In this document: piece after piece, positions 51,988 to 60,538 of the stretch
Layout: every line of letters begins with the position of its first letter
Position numbering within the stretch: position 1 is the first letter of the stretch
Assembly: GCF_019704555.1 (NCBI RefSeq)
Contig: NZ_AP024745.1
Span: 2,662,001 to 2,726,000 of the forward strand
From: Actinoplanes sp. L3-i22
Lineage (GTDB): Bacteria; Actinomycetota; Actinomycetes; Mycobacteriales; Micromonosporaceae
Reading direction: 5' to 3'
Length of the DNA: 64,000 bases
Program-made: the position numbers and the translations under genes
The notes under the pieces: model-generated
What the model saw: the letters and a program-made list of their open reading frames with translations, nothing else
Database searches by the model: none
Told to the model about the DNA's origin: nothing

Positions 51988-52962
51988 GTGACTCCCGAGC
52001 CGCTGCCCCCGTCGTACGTCACCGGCTTCGCCCAGGTCGCCCAGCAGCTCGCCGACCGGATCGGCACGGTCGTGCTCGGCAAGCCGGAGGTGGTCCGGCT
52101 GACCCTGACCGCGCTCTTCGCCCAGGGCCACGTGCTGCTCGAGGACGTGCCCGGGGTCGGCAAGACCACCCTGGCCCGGGCGTTGGCGGCGTCGGTCCGC
52201 GGCCAGTGGCGGCGCATCCAGTTCACGCCGGACCTGCTGCCCTCGGACGTCTCCGGCGTCACGATCTTCAACCAGGCGAGCCGCGCGTTCGAGTTCCACC
52301 CCGGCCCGGTGTTCGCGAACATCGTGATCGCCGACGAGATCAACCGGGCGTCGCCGAAGACCCAGTCGGCGCTGCTCGAGGTGATGGAGGAGCGGCGGGT
52401 CACCGTCGACGGCGTGCCGCACCCGGTGCCGCAGCCGTTCCTGGTCGTCGCCACCCAGAACCCGGTCGAGATGGACGGGACGTACCGGCTGCCCGAGGCC
52501 CAGCTGGACCGCTTCCTGGTGAAGCTGTCGGTCGGGTACCCGGACGAGGAGGTCGAGATCGAGGTGCTGCGCGGCGCCGCGGGCCGCTCGCCGGACACCC
52601 TGGAGCCGGTCACCGACACCGGCACGATCGGCGAGATGGTCAAGATGGCGCTGCAGGTGCACGTCGCCGACCCGCTCTACGCGTACGCGGTGCGCCTCGC
52701 CGCCGCGACCCGCAACCACCCGCAGGTCCGGGTCGGGGTCAGCCCGCGTGGCGTGATCGCGCTGACCCGCGCGGCGTGTGCCTACGCGCTGATCAACGGC
52801 CGTGGCTACGTCCTCCCGGAGGACCTGAAGACCCTGGTCGAGCCGGTCTTCGCGCACCGCGTCCTGCTGTCCGCCGACGCCCAGCTGCGCGGCGTGACCG
52901 CGACCGAGGTGCTCGCCGACGCCATCAACTCGGTGGCGGTGCCGCTGCCGGCGAGCGCGTGA
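51988..52962 (+). CDS. MoxR-family AAA+ ATPase
   Basis: A 324-residue protein with Walker A VPGVGKTT at 54-61 and Walker B VIADEINRA, followed by sensor motif ATQNPVEMDG. These are MoxR signatures. MoxR proteins act as chaperones for assembling or activating partner complexes, often with a DUF58/VWA protein and a transglutaminase-like protein, as here (next two genes). GTG start, AGGA about eight bases upstream. Its stop overlaps the next GTG. Confidence 0.9.
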   Translation: MTPEPLPPSYVTGFAQVAQQLADRIGTVVLGKPEVVRLTLTALFAQGHVLLEDVPGVGKTTLARALAASVRGQWRRIQFTPDLLPSDVSGVTIFNQASRAFEFHPGPVFANIVIADEINRASPKTQSALLEVMEERRVTVDGVPHPVPQPFLVVATQNPVEMDGTYRLPEAQLDRFLVKLSVGYPDEEVEIEVLRGAAGRSPDTLEPVTDTGTIGEMVKMALQVHVADPLYAYAVRLAAATRNHPQVRVGVSPRGVIALTRAACAYALINGRGYVLPEDLKTLVEPVFAHRVLLSADAQLRGVTATEVLADAINSVAVPLPASA

Positions 52963-54071
52963 CCGCTCGCGGCCTCGGCCTGCTGGTCGCGGCGGCGGGC
53001 CTGCTGGCGGCCGGCTTCGCGTACGGCTATCCGGATCTCGCCCTGCTCGGCGCGGTCGCGCTGGTCGCGGCCGGCTGCGCGTTGGTCTTCGCCTACTGGC
53101 GCCCGCAGCTGGGCGTGCACCGGATCGCCGAGCCGGACCGGGTGGCCCGCGGCGAGCCGGCCCGGATGCGGCTCACCGTCAGCAACACCAGCCGGCTCCG
53201 GGCGGCCAGCATGATCGCCACCGACCGGTGCGGCGGCACGTCGGTGCCGGTCCCGCTGCTGCGCCTGCGCCCCGGCATGGACACCACGGTGGAGTACCCG
53301 GTGCCCACCACCCGTCGCGGCATCGTGCCGATCGGCCCGCTGCGGGTCACCCGCGGCGACCCGCTCGGCCTGGTCACCCTGAACCGGACGTACGGCGAGG
53401 TCGCCCACGTCTGGGTCCACCCCCGCATCCACCTGCTGCGCGCCACGCCGGCCGGGATGGCGCGCAGCCTCGACGGCCGCACCGACAAGGTCCCGCAGGG
53501 CACGATCACGTTCGACGCGCTGCGCGAGTACGTGATCGGCGACGAACTGCGGCGCGTGCACTGGCGCAGCTCGGCGAAGGTCGGCGAGCTGATGGTCCGC
53601 GAGCAGCTGGACACCTCCGAGCCGACGATCGTGGTGCTGCTCGACGACCGGGCGCGGGCCTACCCGGACCCGGAGGCGTTCGAGTCGGCGTGCGAGGCGG
53701 CCGCGTCGATCGTCGCCGCCGCGGCCCGCGAGGACCTGCCGGTCGGGCTGCACCTGGTCTCGGGCGTGACGACCGGGCCGTACCTGGACGTGCTCACCGA
53801 GGCCGGGCTGACCGAGGGGGACCTGGACGCGACGCTGCGGCGGCTGCGGGCGCAGCGGCTCGGCGACACCCTGGTGTTCCTGACCGGCCCGGGCGGGCGC
53901 GGTGACCTGGGCACGGTCAGCTCGCTGCGCGGGACGTACCCGGTGGTGCTCGCTGCCCTGCTCGGCGACCGCGACGGCGCCCCGGTCGCGGCCGGCGAAC
54001 GGCTGATCGTGATCGAGGCCGTCGACGGCGCCGAGTTCGCCGGCGCGTGGGACGGGGTGCGCGGATGGTGA
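52959..54071 (+). CDS. DUF58-domain protein
   Basis: GTG start in a four-base overlap with the MoxR gene. Two hydrophobic helices occupy residues 4-45 (GLLVAAAGLLAAGFAYGYPD). The DUF58 core reads REYVIGDELRRVHWRSSAKV, followed by a von Willebrand-like region beginning TIVVLLDDRARAY. Typical partner of MoxR. The membrane anchor and exposed domain suggest an envelope role. The next start codon overlaps its stop. Confidence 0.88.
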   Translation: MTARGLGLLVAAAGLLAAGFAYGYPDLALLGAVALVAAGCALVFAYWRPQLGVHRIAEPDRVARGEPARMRLTVSNTSRLRAASMIATDRCGGTSVPVPLLRLRPGMDTTVEYPVPTTRRGIVPIGPLRVTRGDPLGLVTLNRTYGEVAHVWVHPRIHLLRATPAGMARSLDGRTDKVPQGTITFDALREYVIGDELRRVHWRSSAKVGELMVREQLDTSEPTIVVLLDDRARAYPDPEAFESACEAAASIVAAAAREDLPVGLHLVSGVTTGPYLDVLTEAGLTEGDLDATLRRLRAQRLGDTLVFLTGPGGRGDLGTVSSLRGTYPVVLAALLGDRDGAPVAAGERLIVIEAVDGAEFAGAWDGVRGW

Positions 54072-56572
54072 GCCGGCTGCGTGCGGTCGTCGTCCCGGCC
54101 GCGCTGATCGGGATGCTCGCGCTGTCCGGCCTGGCGCTGGGCCGGATCTACGCCGACGGCCTGCTGTTCCAACTGGTCGCGGGCGCCGCGATCGGCTCGG
54201 TCGGCGCGGGGCTCGCGACCCGGCGGTTGCCGTCCTGGAGCGCGGCCCCGGTCTCCACGGTGCTGCTGATCGCGTACGTCGGAATCGGTCTTGAAATTGC
54301 CGCCAGGCACGCCTCGGTGACCACGGCGTTTCCCGCCATGGTCCGGGATGCGCTGGTCAACGGCATTCCGCGGCTGCTCACCGCGATGATCCCGGTGGAG
54401 TCCACACCGGACACCGTGGTCGTGCCGGTGATCGCGACCTGGCTGGCCGGGCTGGCCGCGGTCGAGGTCGGCGTGCGCGCCCGGCGGGTGCTGCTCGGCT
54501 CGCTGACGCCGGTGCTGCTCTACGCGGGCGCGCTGTACGTGGTCGGGCCGAACGAGGGCGCCGCCGCCGGGGTGACGCTCGGATTCGCCGCGCTGGTGAT
54601 CATCGCGCTCGCCGTCTCGGTGCCACGAGCCGCGCCGGGTGGCGATGGTCCGGGTCCGGCGACACCTGGGCGGAATCGGGCACTGGTCGGCAGTGCCGCC
54701 GGCCTGGTCGCGGTGCTCGGACTGGCCGCCGTGGTCGGGCCGTGGATCAGTGGCCAGGTCGTCGCGGCGCCGGTCGACCCGCGGCAGTACGTCGAGCCTC
54801 CGCAGGTCGACAGCCTCGACGAGAGCCCGCTCAACCGGATCTCCGGCTGGCTGCTCGCGCCCCGGCAGCAGCTCTTCGCCTACCGGCCGGAGACACCGCC
54901 CGACGGCCGGTCGAAAACGGTCAAGATCCGGCTCGCGGTGCTCTCCGACTACGACGGGGTGACCTGGAAGGTCGGCGGCCTCTACCGCAACGCCGGCCGG
55001 GTGCTCCCGGACCAGCCTTCGCTTGCGGGGGCGGCGATTTCCGACGTACGGCAACAGATCGTGATCGCCGGGCTGACCGGTCGCCTGCTGCCGGGCATGG
55101 CGACCCCGACCGCGGTGTCCGGGGCGCGCGTGGCCTACGACGCGGGCACCGGCACCCTGATCCGTCCCGAGGGTCTGACCAGCGGATTGACGTACACGGT
55201 CACGTCCCGCGTGCAGACCCCGGACCTGAACATGCTGCCCGGCGCGCAGTCCCCGTCCGGCGACGCGGTGGTGCGTTATCTGACCGTCGGCGCCGGCGCG
55301 CCCGAGACCGTGCAGCGGCTCGCCGAGCACCTCGCGGACGGTAACGGCGGGTCGTATGATCGGGCGCTCGCGATCCAGGAGTGGCTCGCCGAGCACTACC
55401 GGGAGACCGCGGACGCGCCGAGCGGGCACGCGTACCCGAATCTCGCCTTCTTCCTCTTCGGACCGCGCGGCCAGGGTGGGCAGGAGGGCACGTCCGAGCA
55501 GTTCGCGGCGTCGTTCGCGCTGCTCGCCCGGCTGACCGGGCTGCCCAGCCGGGTGGTGGTCGGGTTCGACGCGCCGGCCGCCGGTGGGGACGTCCTCGGC
55601 GGGAACGCGGTGGCCTGGCCCGAGGTGCTCTTCGACGGTCTGGGCTGGGTGGCGTTCGATCCGACGCCGACCACCGACGACCCGACGCCGGTCGAGCAGG
55701 ACTTTCAGCCGAAGCCGACCACGCCGCCGACGACCGCGCCGCAGAACAGCACGCCGGCGGAGACGCCCTCGTCGGTGGCGCCGCTCGCCGCCGCGGCCGG
55801 GGACAACGGGGGCGGGGTGTCGGCGGGCGTGGTGGCCGGTGGGACGACCGGGGTGCTGCTGGTCCTGCTGGTGGTGGTGGCTTTTGTGGTGGCGCATCTG
55901 CGGCGCGGATTGCGACGGCGGCGACTGTACGACGGTGGGCCCGATCAGCGGATCACCGGTGCGTGGCTGGAGTTCACCGACGCGTTGCGGCTGGCCGGGC
56001 AGCCGGTGCCGGAGCATCTGTCGGCGACCGAGATGGCGTTGTACGCGGCGGAGCCGCCCGCGCCGCGCCGCAGCGGGTTGTTGCGCCGGGCGATTCCGGG
56101 GCAATTCGCACCGGCCGCGCGCTCGCTCTCGACCAGTGCCGATTCGGTGGGCCCGATCGCGGTACTCGAAGCGGGCGAGGCGAAAAGCGGAGCGGGCGCG
56201 GCAGGCGCAGAGAAAATGGCGGCGGGCGTGGCGGGCGTGGCGGGCGTGGCGGGCGTGGCGGGCGTGGCGGGCGTGGCGGGCGTGGCGGGCGTGGCGGGCG
56301 TGGCGGGCGTGGCGGGCGTGGCGGGCGTGGCGGGCGTGGCGGGCGTGGCGGAAGGCGCGGGCGAACACGCCGCGGCGCCGTTGCCGCCGCTCGACCAGCT
56401 GGTTGACGCGCTCAACACCGTCGGGTTCGCGCCGGGTGCGGCCGATGCCGGCCAGGCCGACCGGGCCGGGGCGCAGGCCCTCGCCTACACCGCGGCGCTG
56501 CGCGAACGGCGCTCCCGATGGCGCCGGATCTGGTGGAACGTCCACCCCGGACCGCTGCGATGGCACCGCTGA
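54065..56572 (+). CDS. Transglutaminase-like membrane protein, catalytic residues altered
   Basis: The start is ATG at 54065, overlapping the DUF58 stop. Five or six membrane helices fill the first 230 residues. The transglutaminase-like core reads GTSEQFAASFALLARLTGLP near residue 475, where the usual Cys is Ser, and NAVAWPEVLF where His is expected (Val). The DPTP motif follows. Catalysis is therefore doubtful, though this substitution may be normal for this actinobacterial subgroup. The C-terminal part has a further helix and an Ala-Gly-Val repeat array. Third gene of the MoxR cluster. The encoded 9-bp repeats may vary between strains. Confidence 0.8.
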   Translation: MVSRLRAVVVPAALIGMLALSGLALGRIYADGLLFQLVAGAAIGSVGAGLATRRLPSWSAAPVSTVLLIAYVGIGLEIAARHASVTTAFPAMVRDALVNGIPRLLTAMIPVESTPDTVVVPVIATWLAGLAAVEVGVRARRVLLGSLTPVLLYAGALYVVGPNEGAAAGVTLGFAALVIIALAVSVPRAAPGGDGPGPATPGRNRALVGSAAGLVAVLGLAAVVGPWISGQVVAAPVDPRQYVEPPQVDSLDESPLNRISGWLLAPRQQLFAYRPETPPDGRSKTVKIRLAVLSDYDGVTWKVGGLYRNAGRVLPDQPSLAGAAISDVRQQIVIAGLTGRLLPGMATPTAVSGARVAYDAGTGTLIRPEGLTSGLTYTVTSRVQTPDLNMLPGAQSPSGDAVVRYLTVGAGAPETVQRLAEHLADGNGGSYDRALAIQEWLAEHYRETADAPSGHAYPNLAFFLFGPRGQGGQEGTSEQFAASFALLARLTGLPSRVVVGFDAPAAGGDVLGGNAVAWPEVLFDGLGWVAFDPTPTTDDPTPVEQDFQPKPTTPPTTAPQNSTPAETPSSVAPLAAAAGDNGGGVSAGVVAGGTTGVLLVLLVVVAFVVAHLRRGLRRRRLYDGGPDQRITGAWLEFTDALRLAGQPVPEHLSATEMALYAAEPPAPRRSGLLRRAIPGQFAPAARSLSTSADSVGPIAVLEAGEAKSGAGAAGAEKMAAGVAGVAGVAGVAGVAGVAGVAGVAGVAGVAGVAGVAGVAGVAEGAGEHAAAPLPPLDQLVDALNTVGFAPGAADAGQADRAGAQALAYTAALRERRSRWRRIWWNVHPGPLRWHR
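56222..56350 (+). repeat. 9-bp tandem repeat (GCGGGCGTG)n inside coding sequence
   Basis: About 14 exact copies of a 9-base unit encode repeating Ala-Gly-Val. The unit length is a multiple of three, so copy-number changes would keep the frame. Such arrays expand and contract easily. Minus-strand reading frames over it are artefacts. Confidence 0.9.
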
Positions 56573-56737
56573 CAGCCGGTTAACGACTCGGACCGCCCGA
56601 CATTCCACCTGGTCACCCTCGGGGTGGGAAGCTGGTGTGTCGAAGATCCGATGTGCGGGCCGCCGCGTCTCGACCTTGGATAGTGATCCACGCCCGGATG
56701 CTGATCATGGCGTCCACGTACGGGGAGTGGACCACTC

Positions 56738-58513
56738 ATGCAGAGCGCCGAATCCAAGTCGGTACGCCCGCGCCACATCGGCGCCGCCCTGGGAGCGGCG
56801 TTGTTGATCACCGTCGCCGGGTGCACCGGTGACGACGAGAAGCCGTTCGCGGGGGAGCTCCAGCCGCCCGGCGCGATCTGGCCGACCCTGGAGCCGCCGC
56901 ACCCGGACGTGGCCGACGACGGCGGCCTCCAGCAGGAGCCCGGCACCGACACCCAGCAGGACCAGGCCGGCGCCGGCCAGGCCGGGAACGGTCAGGGCGG
57001 AAACAACGGCGCCGGCGGAATCGGCAACGCCCTCGGCGGCACGTCATCCGAAGGCGGCACGTCATCCGAAGGCGGCACCTCGTCCGGAGGCGGCACCTCG
57101 TCCGGAGGCGGCACCTCGTCCGGAGGTGGCACCTGGTCCGGTGGCGGCACCTGGTCCGGTGGCGGTTCGTCGACGGGGAACGGCGCGTCGACCGGGAACG
57201 GCTCCGCGTCCGGAAACGGTCACGCGGCGCAGGGCGACGGCCCGCGCGCCCTCGGCCCGAGCGGCAACGCCGTCACCGCCCCCGGCACCGGGTCCCACCA
57301 GGGCCTCGGGATGAACGGCACCGTGGTCGACACCCCGCGCGTGGTCGGCCCCACCGGCGGCGCCGTCGGCGGCCCGGGTCTCGGTGGCGCCACCCCCGCC
57401 CCGGTCCAACCGGCCACCGGCGGCCAAGCGCCCGTGCGGACCCAGCCGATCGTCGCCCACAACCCGCCGGCGCAGAACCCGCCCGCCCAGAACCCGCCGG
57501 CCCACACCACCCCGGCGCACAACGCACCGGCCCAGAACGTGCCGGCCCAGAACGCCCCGGCGCAGAACCCGCCGGCCGCCGCGCACAACCCGCCGGCCGA
57601 CAACCCGCCCCCGGTCGAGCCGCCGGACGCCGCCGACCACTCGGCGACGCAGCCGGACCGCCCCGCGAACTCCCAGGACGACCGCCCGAGCCGGCATCGT
57701 CCCGCGTTCCAGCACCACACCACCCGGCACCGCCCGGCCTGGGTCCGCGACCTGGACCGGCCCACGTCCACGAACCACGGCCGGGACCGGTCCACCGCCA
57801 CCGACCAGGACTGCCGGGACATCACCGACACCACGCTCGCCACCGGTTGGCTCAGCGGCTCGCAGCTCTGCCTCGACACCGACCAGAGCGACCTCGACTC
57901 GCAGGTCTACCTGCTCAATCACCCCAGCATGCCGATCGCGATGCCGCGGTCCGCGGACTGGCACGCGCTCCAGGCACTCGACCGGGACTCGTTCCCGTTC
58001 GGCGACGGTTCCGGGCGCGGCGACGGCTCCGGACGATGGGGCGACGGCTTCGGGCAGTGGGGTGACGACGGCTTCGAGCCGGGCGACGACGGTCACGAGC
58101 AGTGGGGTGACGACGGCTTCGAGGTCGGCAACGGCGGGTTCGGGCTGGGCGACGGCTTCGACGACATCGGCTTCGGCCGTCGCACGGGCGGCGGCCACGA
58201 GCGCCCGCGCCACAGGACGACACACCGTCACGAGGCGCAGCGTCACGAGGCGGACCGTCACGAGGCCGACCGTCACGAGACGGACCGTCACGAGGCGCAG
58301 CAGACCGCCCGGCACCAGAAGCCCCAGGACCTGGACGAAACAGACGCCCAGGGCAACGCCGACAACAGCGAAGCCCGCGAAAGCGACAAATCGCGAGACA
58401 ACGTCGAAGCGCAGGACAGCAGCGAAACGCACGAGGAGAACCAGGCCACCGCCGCCACCGACACCCCGGACGACGACGGCGTAGCGATCGACGACGACAC
58501 CACAGAAGTCTGA
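56738..58513 (+). CDS. Repeat-rich lipoprotein
   Basis: A Lol/Tat-like N-terminus ends in a lipobox (ITVAGC, Cys at 29). The mature part is of low complexity: GGTSSEGGTSS and GGGTSSGGG blocks, then a PAQNPPAHT-type stretch, then a region containing TDQDCRDITDTTLATGWLSG, and a His/Asp/Glu-rich end (RHEADRHEAD units). Two or three disulfide-competent cysteines lie in the middle. Anchored on the outer face of the membrane. No enzymatic motif; family not recognised. Confidence 0.7.
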   Translation: MQSAESKSVRPRHIGAALGAALLITVAGCTGDDEKPFAGELQPPGAIWPTLEPPHPDVADDGGLQQEPGTDTQQDQAGAGQAGNGQGGNNGAGGIGNALGGTSSEGGTSSEGGTSSGGGTSSGGGTSSGGGTWSGGGTWSGGGSSTGNGASTGNGSASGNGHAAQGDGPRALGPSGNAVTAPGTGSHQGLGMNGTVVDTPRVVGPTGGAVGGPGLGGATPAPVQPATGGQAPVRTQPIVAHNPPAQNPPAQNPPAHTTPAHNAPAQNVPAQNAPAQNPPAAAHNPPADNPPPVEPPDAADHSATQPDRPANSQDDRPSRHRPAFQHHTTRHRPAWVRDLDRPTSTNHGRDRSTATDQDCRDITDTTLATGWLSGSQLCLDTDQSDLDSQVYLLNHPSMPIAMPRSADWHALQALDRDSFPFGDGSGRGDGSGRWGDGFGQWGDDGFEPGDDGHEQWGDDGFEVGNGGFGLGDGFDDIGFGRRTGGGHERPRHRTTHRHEAQRHEADRHEADRHETDRHEAQQTARHQKPQDLDETDAQGNADNSEARESDKSRDNVEAQDSSETHEENQATAATDTPDDDGVAIDDDTTEV

Positions 58514-58520
58514 CCGCTGA

Positions 58521-58587
58521 GCTGCCGCCCGGAGACCCCGGGCGGCAGCAAAAAACGCAGCAAAACGCAGCAAAAAACGCAGCAAAA
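58521..58587. repeat. Hairpin followed by A-rich direct repeats
   Basis: GCTGCCGCCCGG at 58521-58532 pairs with CCGGGCGGCAGC at 58538-58549. Three direct copies of an A-rich unit (AAAAAACGCAGC) follow to about 58587. It lies between convergent genes, so it may act as a two-way terminator. Confidence 0.5.
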
Positions 58588-58600
58588 ATGCGGCAAGAAC

Positions 58601-59308
58601 TCAGGCCAGGTGCGACAGCACCAGCCCGATAGCCCGCTCGATCGCGGCCCGGGACGTGTCGTTGTCGTCCTTCATGTCGAACGAGTGATGCCCGTCCGGC
58701 AGGTCCACGATCTCCAGGTTCGCCTTGGCCGCGGCCGCCACGAAGGCCTCCACCGCCCCGGCGAACGCCGGGTTCTCCTGCCCGACCCGGGTCAGCACGA
58801 TCGGCAGGTCCCCGGCGTCGGCGACGGCCGTGATCGGGTCGAACCGCGGATCCGCCGGCCACCCCGGGAGCGGCGCCAGCACCGGATAGCTCATCGCCAC
58901 CACCCGCAGCCAGGACGGCGGTTCCCGGAACCAGTCGGCCGCGAACAGCCCGGACCCGGAGTAGAACCAGAGCGCCAGCCGGTTCTCGTCCACCCGCGGG
59001 TCACTGCGCAGGGTCTCCAGCGCCGCTTCGACGTTGGCGGCGCCGGTCGCGTACTCCGCGGGGCTGTAGAGACGGTGATCGACGACGGCGCCGATCGCTC
59101 CACGGGCGGCGGCGAGCCGGGCGTACCCCTGGAAGACCGGCCAATCGGTCTGGATGGGCCGCACCTCGGCGGGAAGCGGCCCGCCCGGCACGACGAGGAT
59201 CGCCGGCCGCGGCGCGGCGAGGTCGTCGGGCAGGTACAGATCCAGGAACTCGTGCCGCTCGGGCGTGCGGGCCTCGACGGGAAGAACAAAGGGCTTCAGG
59301 AAGTCCAT
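58601..59308 (-). CDS. Alpha/beta hydrolase (dienelactone hydrolase-like)
   Basis: A 235-residue protein. PAILVVPGGPLPAEV is the oxyanion-hole strand and loop; LALWFYSGSGLF holds the expected nucleophile elbow (S-G-S) and a late DGHHSFDM contains the probable catalytic His. Cytoplasmic, no signal peptide. The substrate is unknown. Convergent with the lipoprotein gene; the start is 29 bp from the divergent histidine kinase. Confidence 0.75.
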   Translation of the reverse strand: MDFLKPFVLPVEARTPERHEFLDLYLPDDLAAPRPAILVVPGGPLPAEVRPIQTDWPVFQGYARLAAARGAIGAVVDHRLYSPAEYATGAANVEAALETLRSDPRVDENRLALWFYSGSGLFAADWFREPPSWLRVVAMSYPVLAPLPGWPADPRFDPITAVADAGDLPIVLTRVGQENPAFAGAVEAFVAAAAKANLEIVDLPDGHHSFDMKDDNDTSRAAIERAIGLVLSHLA

Positions 59309-59361
59309 CGACGGATTTTAACGGTTCTCAGTTCTCGGTGGGGGCGGGCGATGAGACAGGG

Positions 59362-60531
59362 GTGGAGCAGGAGCGTCTGCGGGCGCTGCACGAGTACCGG
59401 CTGCGGGACACCCCGCCGGACGACGAGTTGCGTGCCCTGCTCCGGGTCGCGGCGTCGATTGCCGGGGTGGCGTCGGCCAGTCTCAACCTGCTCGACGAGC
59501 ACCGGCAGTACCAGCTGATCCGGATCGGCGGCGCCCCGGTCGAGTGTGCCCGCGAGGACTCGATGTGCGGCGTGCGGTTCACCGAGGAGACGTTCGTGCA
59601 CGTGCCGGACGCCCGCGCCGACCCCCGCTACCGGCGCAATCCCTGGGTCACCGGCGAGCTGGGCCGGCTCCGCTTCTACGCCTCGGCGCCGCTGATCACG
59701 CCGCGGGGGCACGCGCTCGGCACGCTCTGCGTCTTCGACGAGGAGCCGCACGAGCTGGCCGCCGCCCAGCGGGCCCAGCTCACCGACCTGGCCGGGATCG
59801 TGATCGCGTTCTTCGAGCGGCGCCGGCAGGCCTGGCTCACCGCCGAGCTGGCCGAGGCCGCGACCGTGAAGCAGCAGTGGAGCGACACGCTGGTCGACAC
59901 GATCGACGCCGCGGTGATCGCCTGCGACGCCCGGTACCGGGTGACGTTGTGGAACCGGGCGGCCCGGGAGTGGCACGGGCGCGACGGTGACGGCGACCGG
60001 ACGTCGCCCGGCATCGCCCGCCGGTTCGGGCTGTTCGAGCCGGACGGCGTCACCCCGATCCCCGACGAGGACCTGCCGCTGCAGGTGGCGCTCCGCGACG
60101 GCGTGGTGCTCACCGGCCGGGAGATGGTGATCCGCCGCCCGGTCGGTGACCCGGTGAACGTGCTGGTCAATGCGAGTCCGCTGCGCGGTCCGGACGGCGA
60201 GCGGGTGGGCGCGGTCCTGGCCCAGTCCGACGTGACCGCGGACCGCCTGCGCCGCCGGGCGATCGAGGAGGCCCGGGAGCGGCTCGCCGTGGCGAACGCC
60301 GAGCTGGAGCGCTCGAACGCGGACCTGACGAACTTCGCCGCCGCGGTCAGCCACGACCTGATCGCCCCGCTCGCCGCGGTCGGCGGCTATCTGGAGCTGC
60401 TGGCCGAGGAGGGCTTCGCGGCGGCGGCGGCCGGCTCGGCGGAGGTGATCCGGATGCGTGACCTGATCGACGGGCTCCTGACGGACGCGCTCACCAGGCG
60501 TTCTTCAGGATCGGCCGTGGGCCGCCGATAG
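59362..60531 (+). CDS. GAF-PAS-HisKA protein lacking ATPase domain
   Basis: GTG at 59362 gives VEQERLRALHEYRLRD, the typical start. Domains in order: GAF (about residues 20-165), PAS (170-290), and a phosphoacceptor helix with AAVSHDLIAPLAAVGGYLEL, H331. The protein then ends after a 58-residue tail, with no HATPase domain. It cannot autophosphorylate alone; it might be phosphorylated by, or form mixed dimers with, the adjacent full-length kinase. It is eight bases from that gene and shares its architecture (tandem duplication). Confidence 0.75.
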   Translation: MEQERLRALHEYRLRDTPPDDELRALLRVAASIAGVASASLNLLDEHRQYQLIRIGGAPVECAREDSMCGVRFTEETFVHVPDARADPRYRRNPWVTGELGRLRFYASAPLITPRGHALGTLCVFDEEPHELAAAQRAQLTDLAGIVIAFFERRRQAWLTAELAEAATVKQQWSDTLVDTIDAAVIACDARYRVTLWNRAAREWHGRDGDGDRTSPGIARRFGLFEPDGVTPIPDEDLPLQVALRDGVVLTGREMVIRRPVGDPVNVLVNASPLRGPDGERVGAVLAQSDVTADRLRRRAIEEARERLAVANAELERSNADLTNFAAAVSHDLIAPLAAVGGYLELLAEEGFAAAAAGSAEVIRMRDLIDGLLTDALTRRSSGSAVGRR

Positions 60532-60538
60532 GGGAGAG

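Noticed and set aside
49392..52643. 1083-codon minus-strand frame opposite the FN3 and MoxR genes
   Set aside because: It follows the codon periodicity of the + strand genes, whose domains are clear. It has no recognisable domain and is Arg/Gly/Val-rich as expected of an antisense shadow.
56222..56350. CRISPR or satellite array
   Set aside because: The 9-bp unit has no spacers and encodes a repeating tripeptide within an intact gene.
53660..56608. 982-codon minus-strand frame with His-Ala-Arg repeats
   Set aside because: It is the antisense of the 9-bp repeat array and the transglutaminase-like gene; no domain fits.
57062..58585. 507-codon minus-strand frame opposite the lipoprotein
   Set aside because: Low-complexity mirror of the lipoprotein, which has a lipobox and good start.
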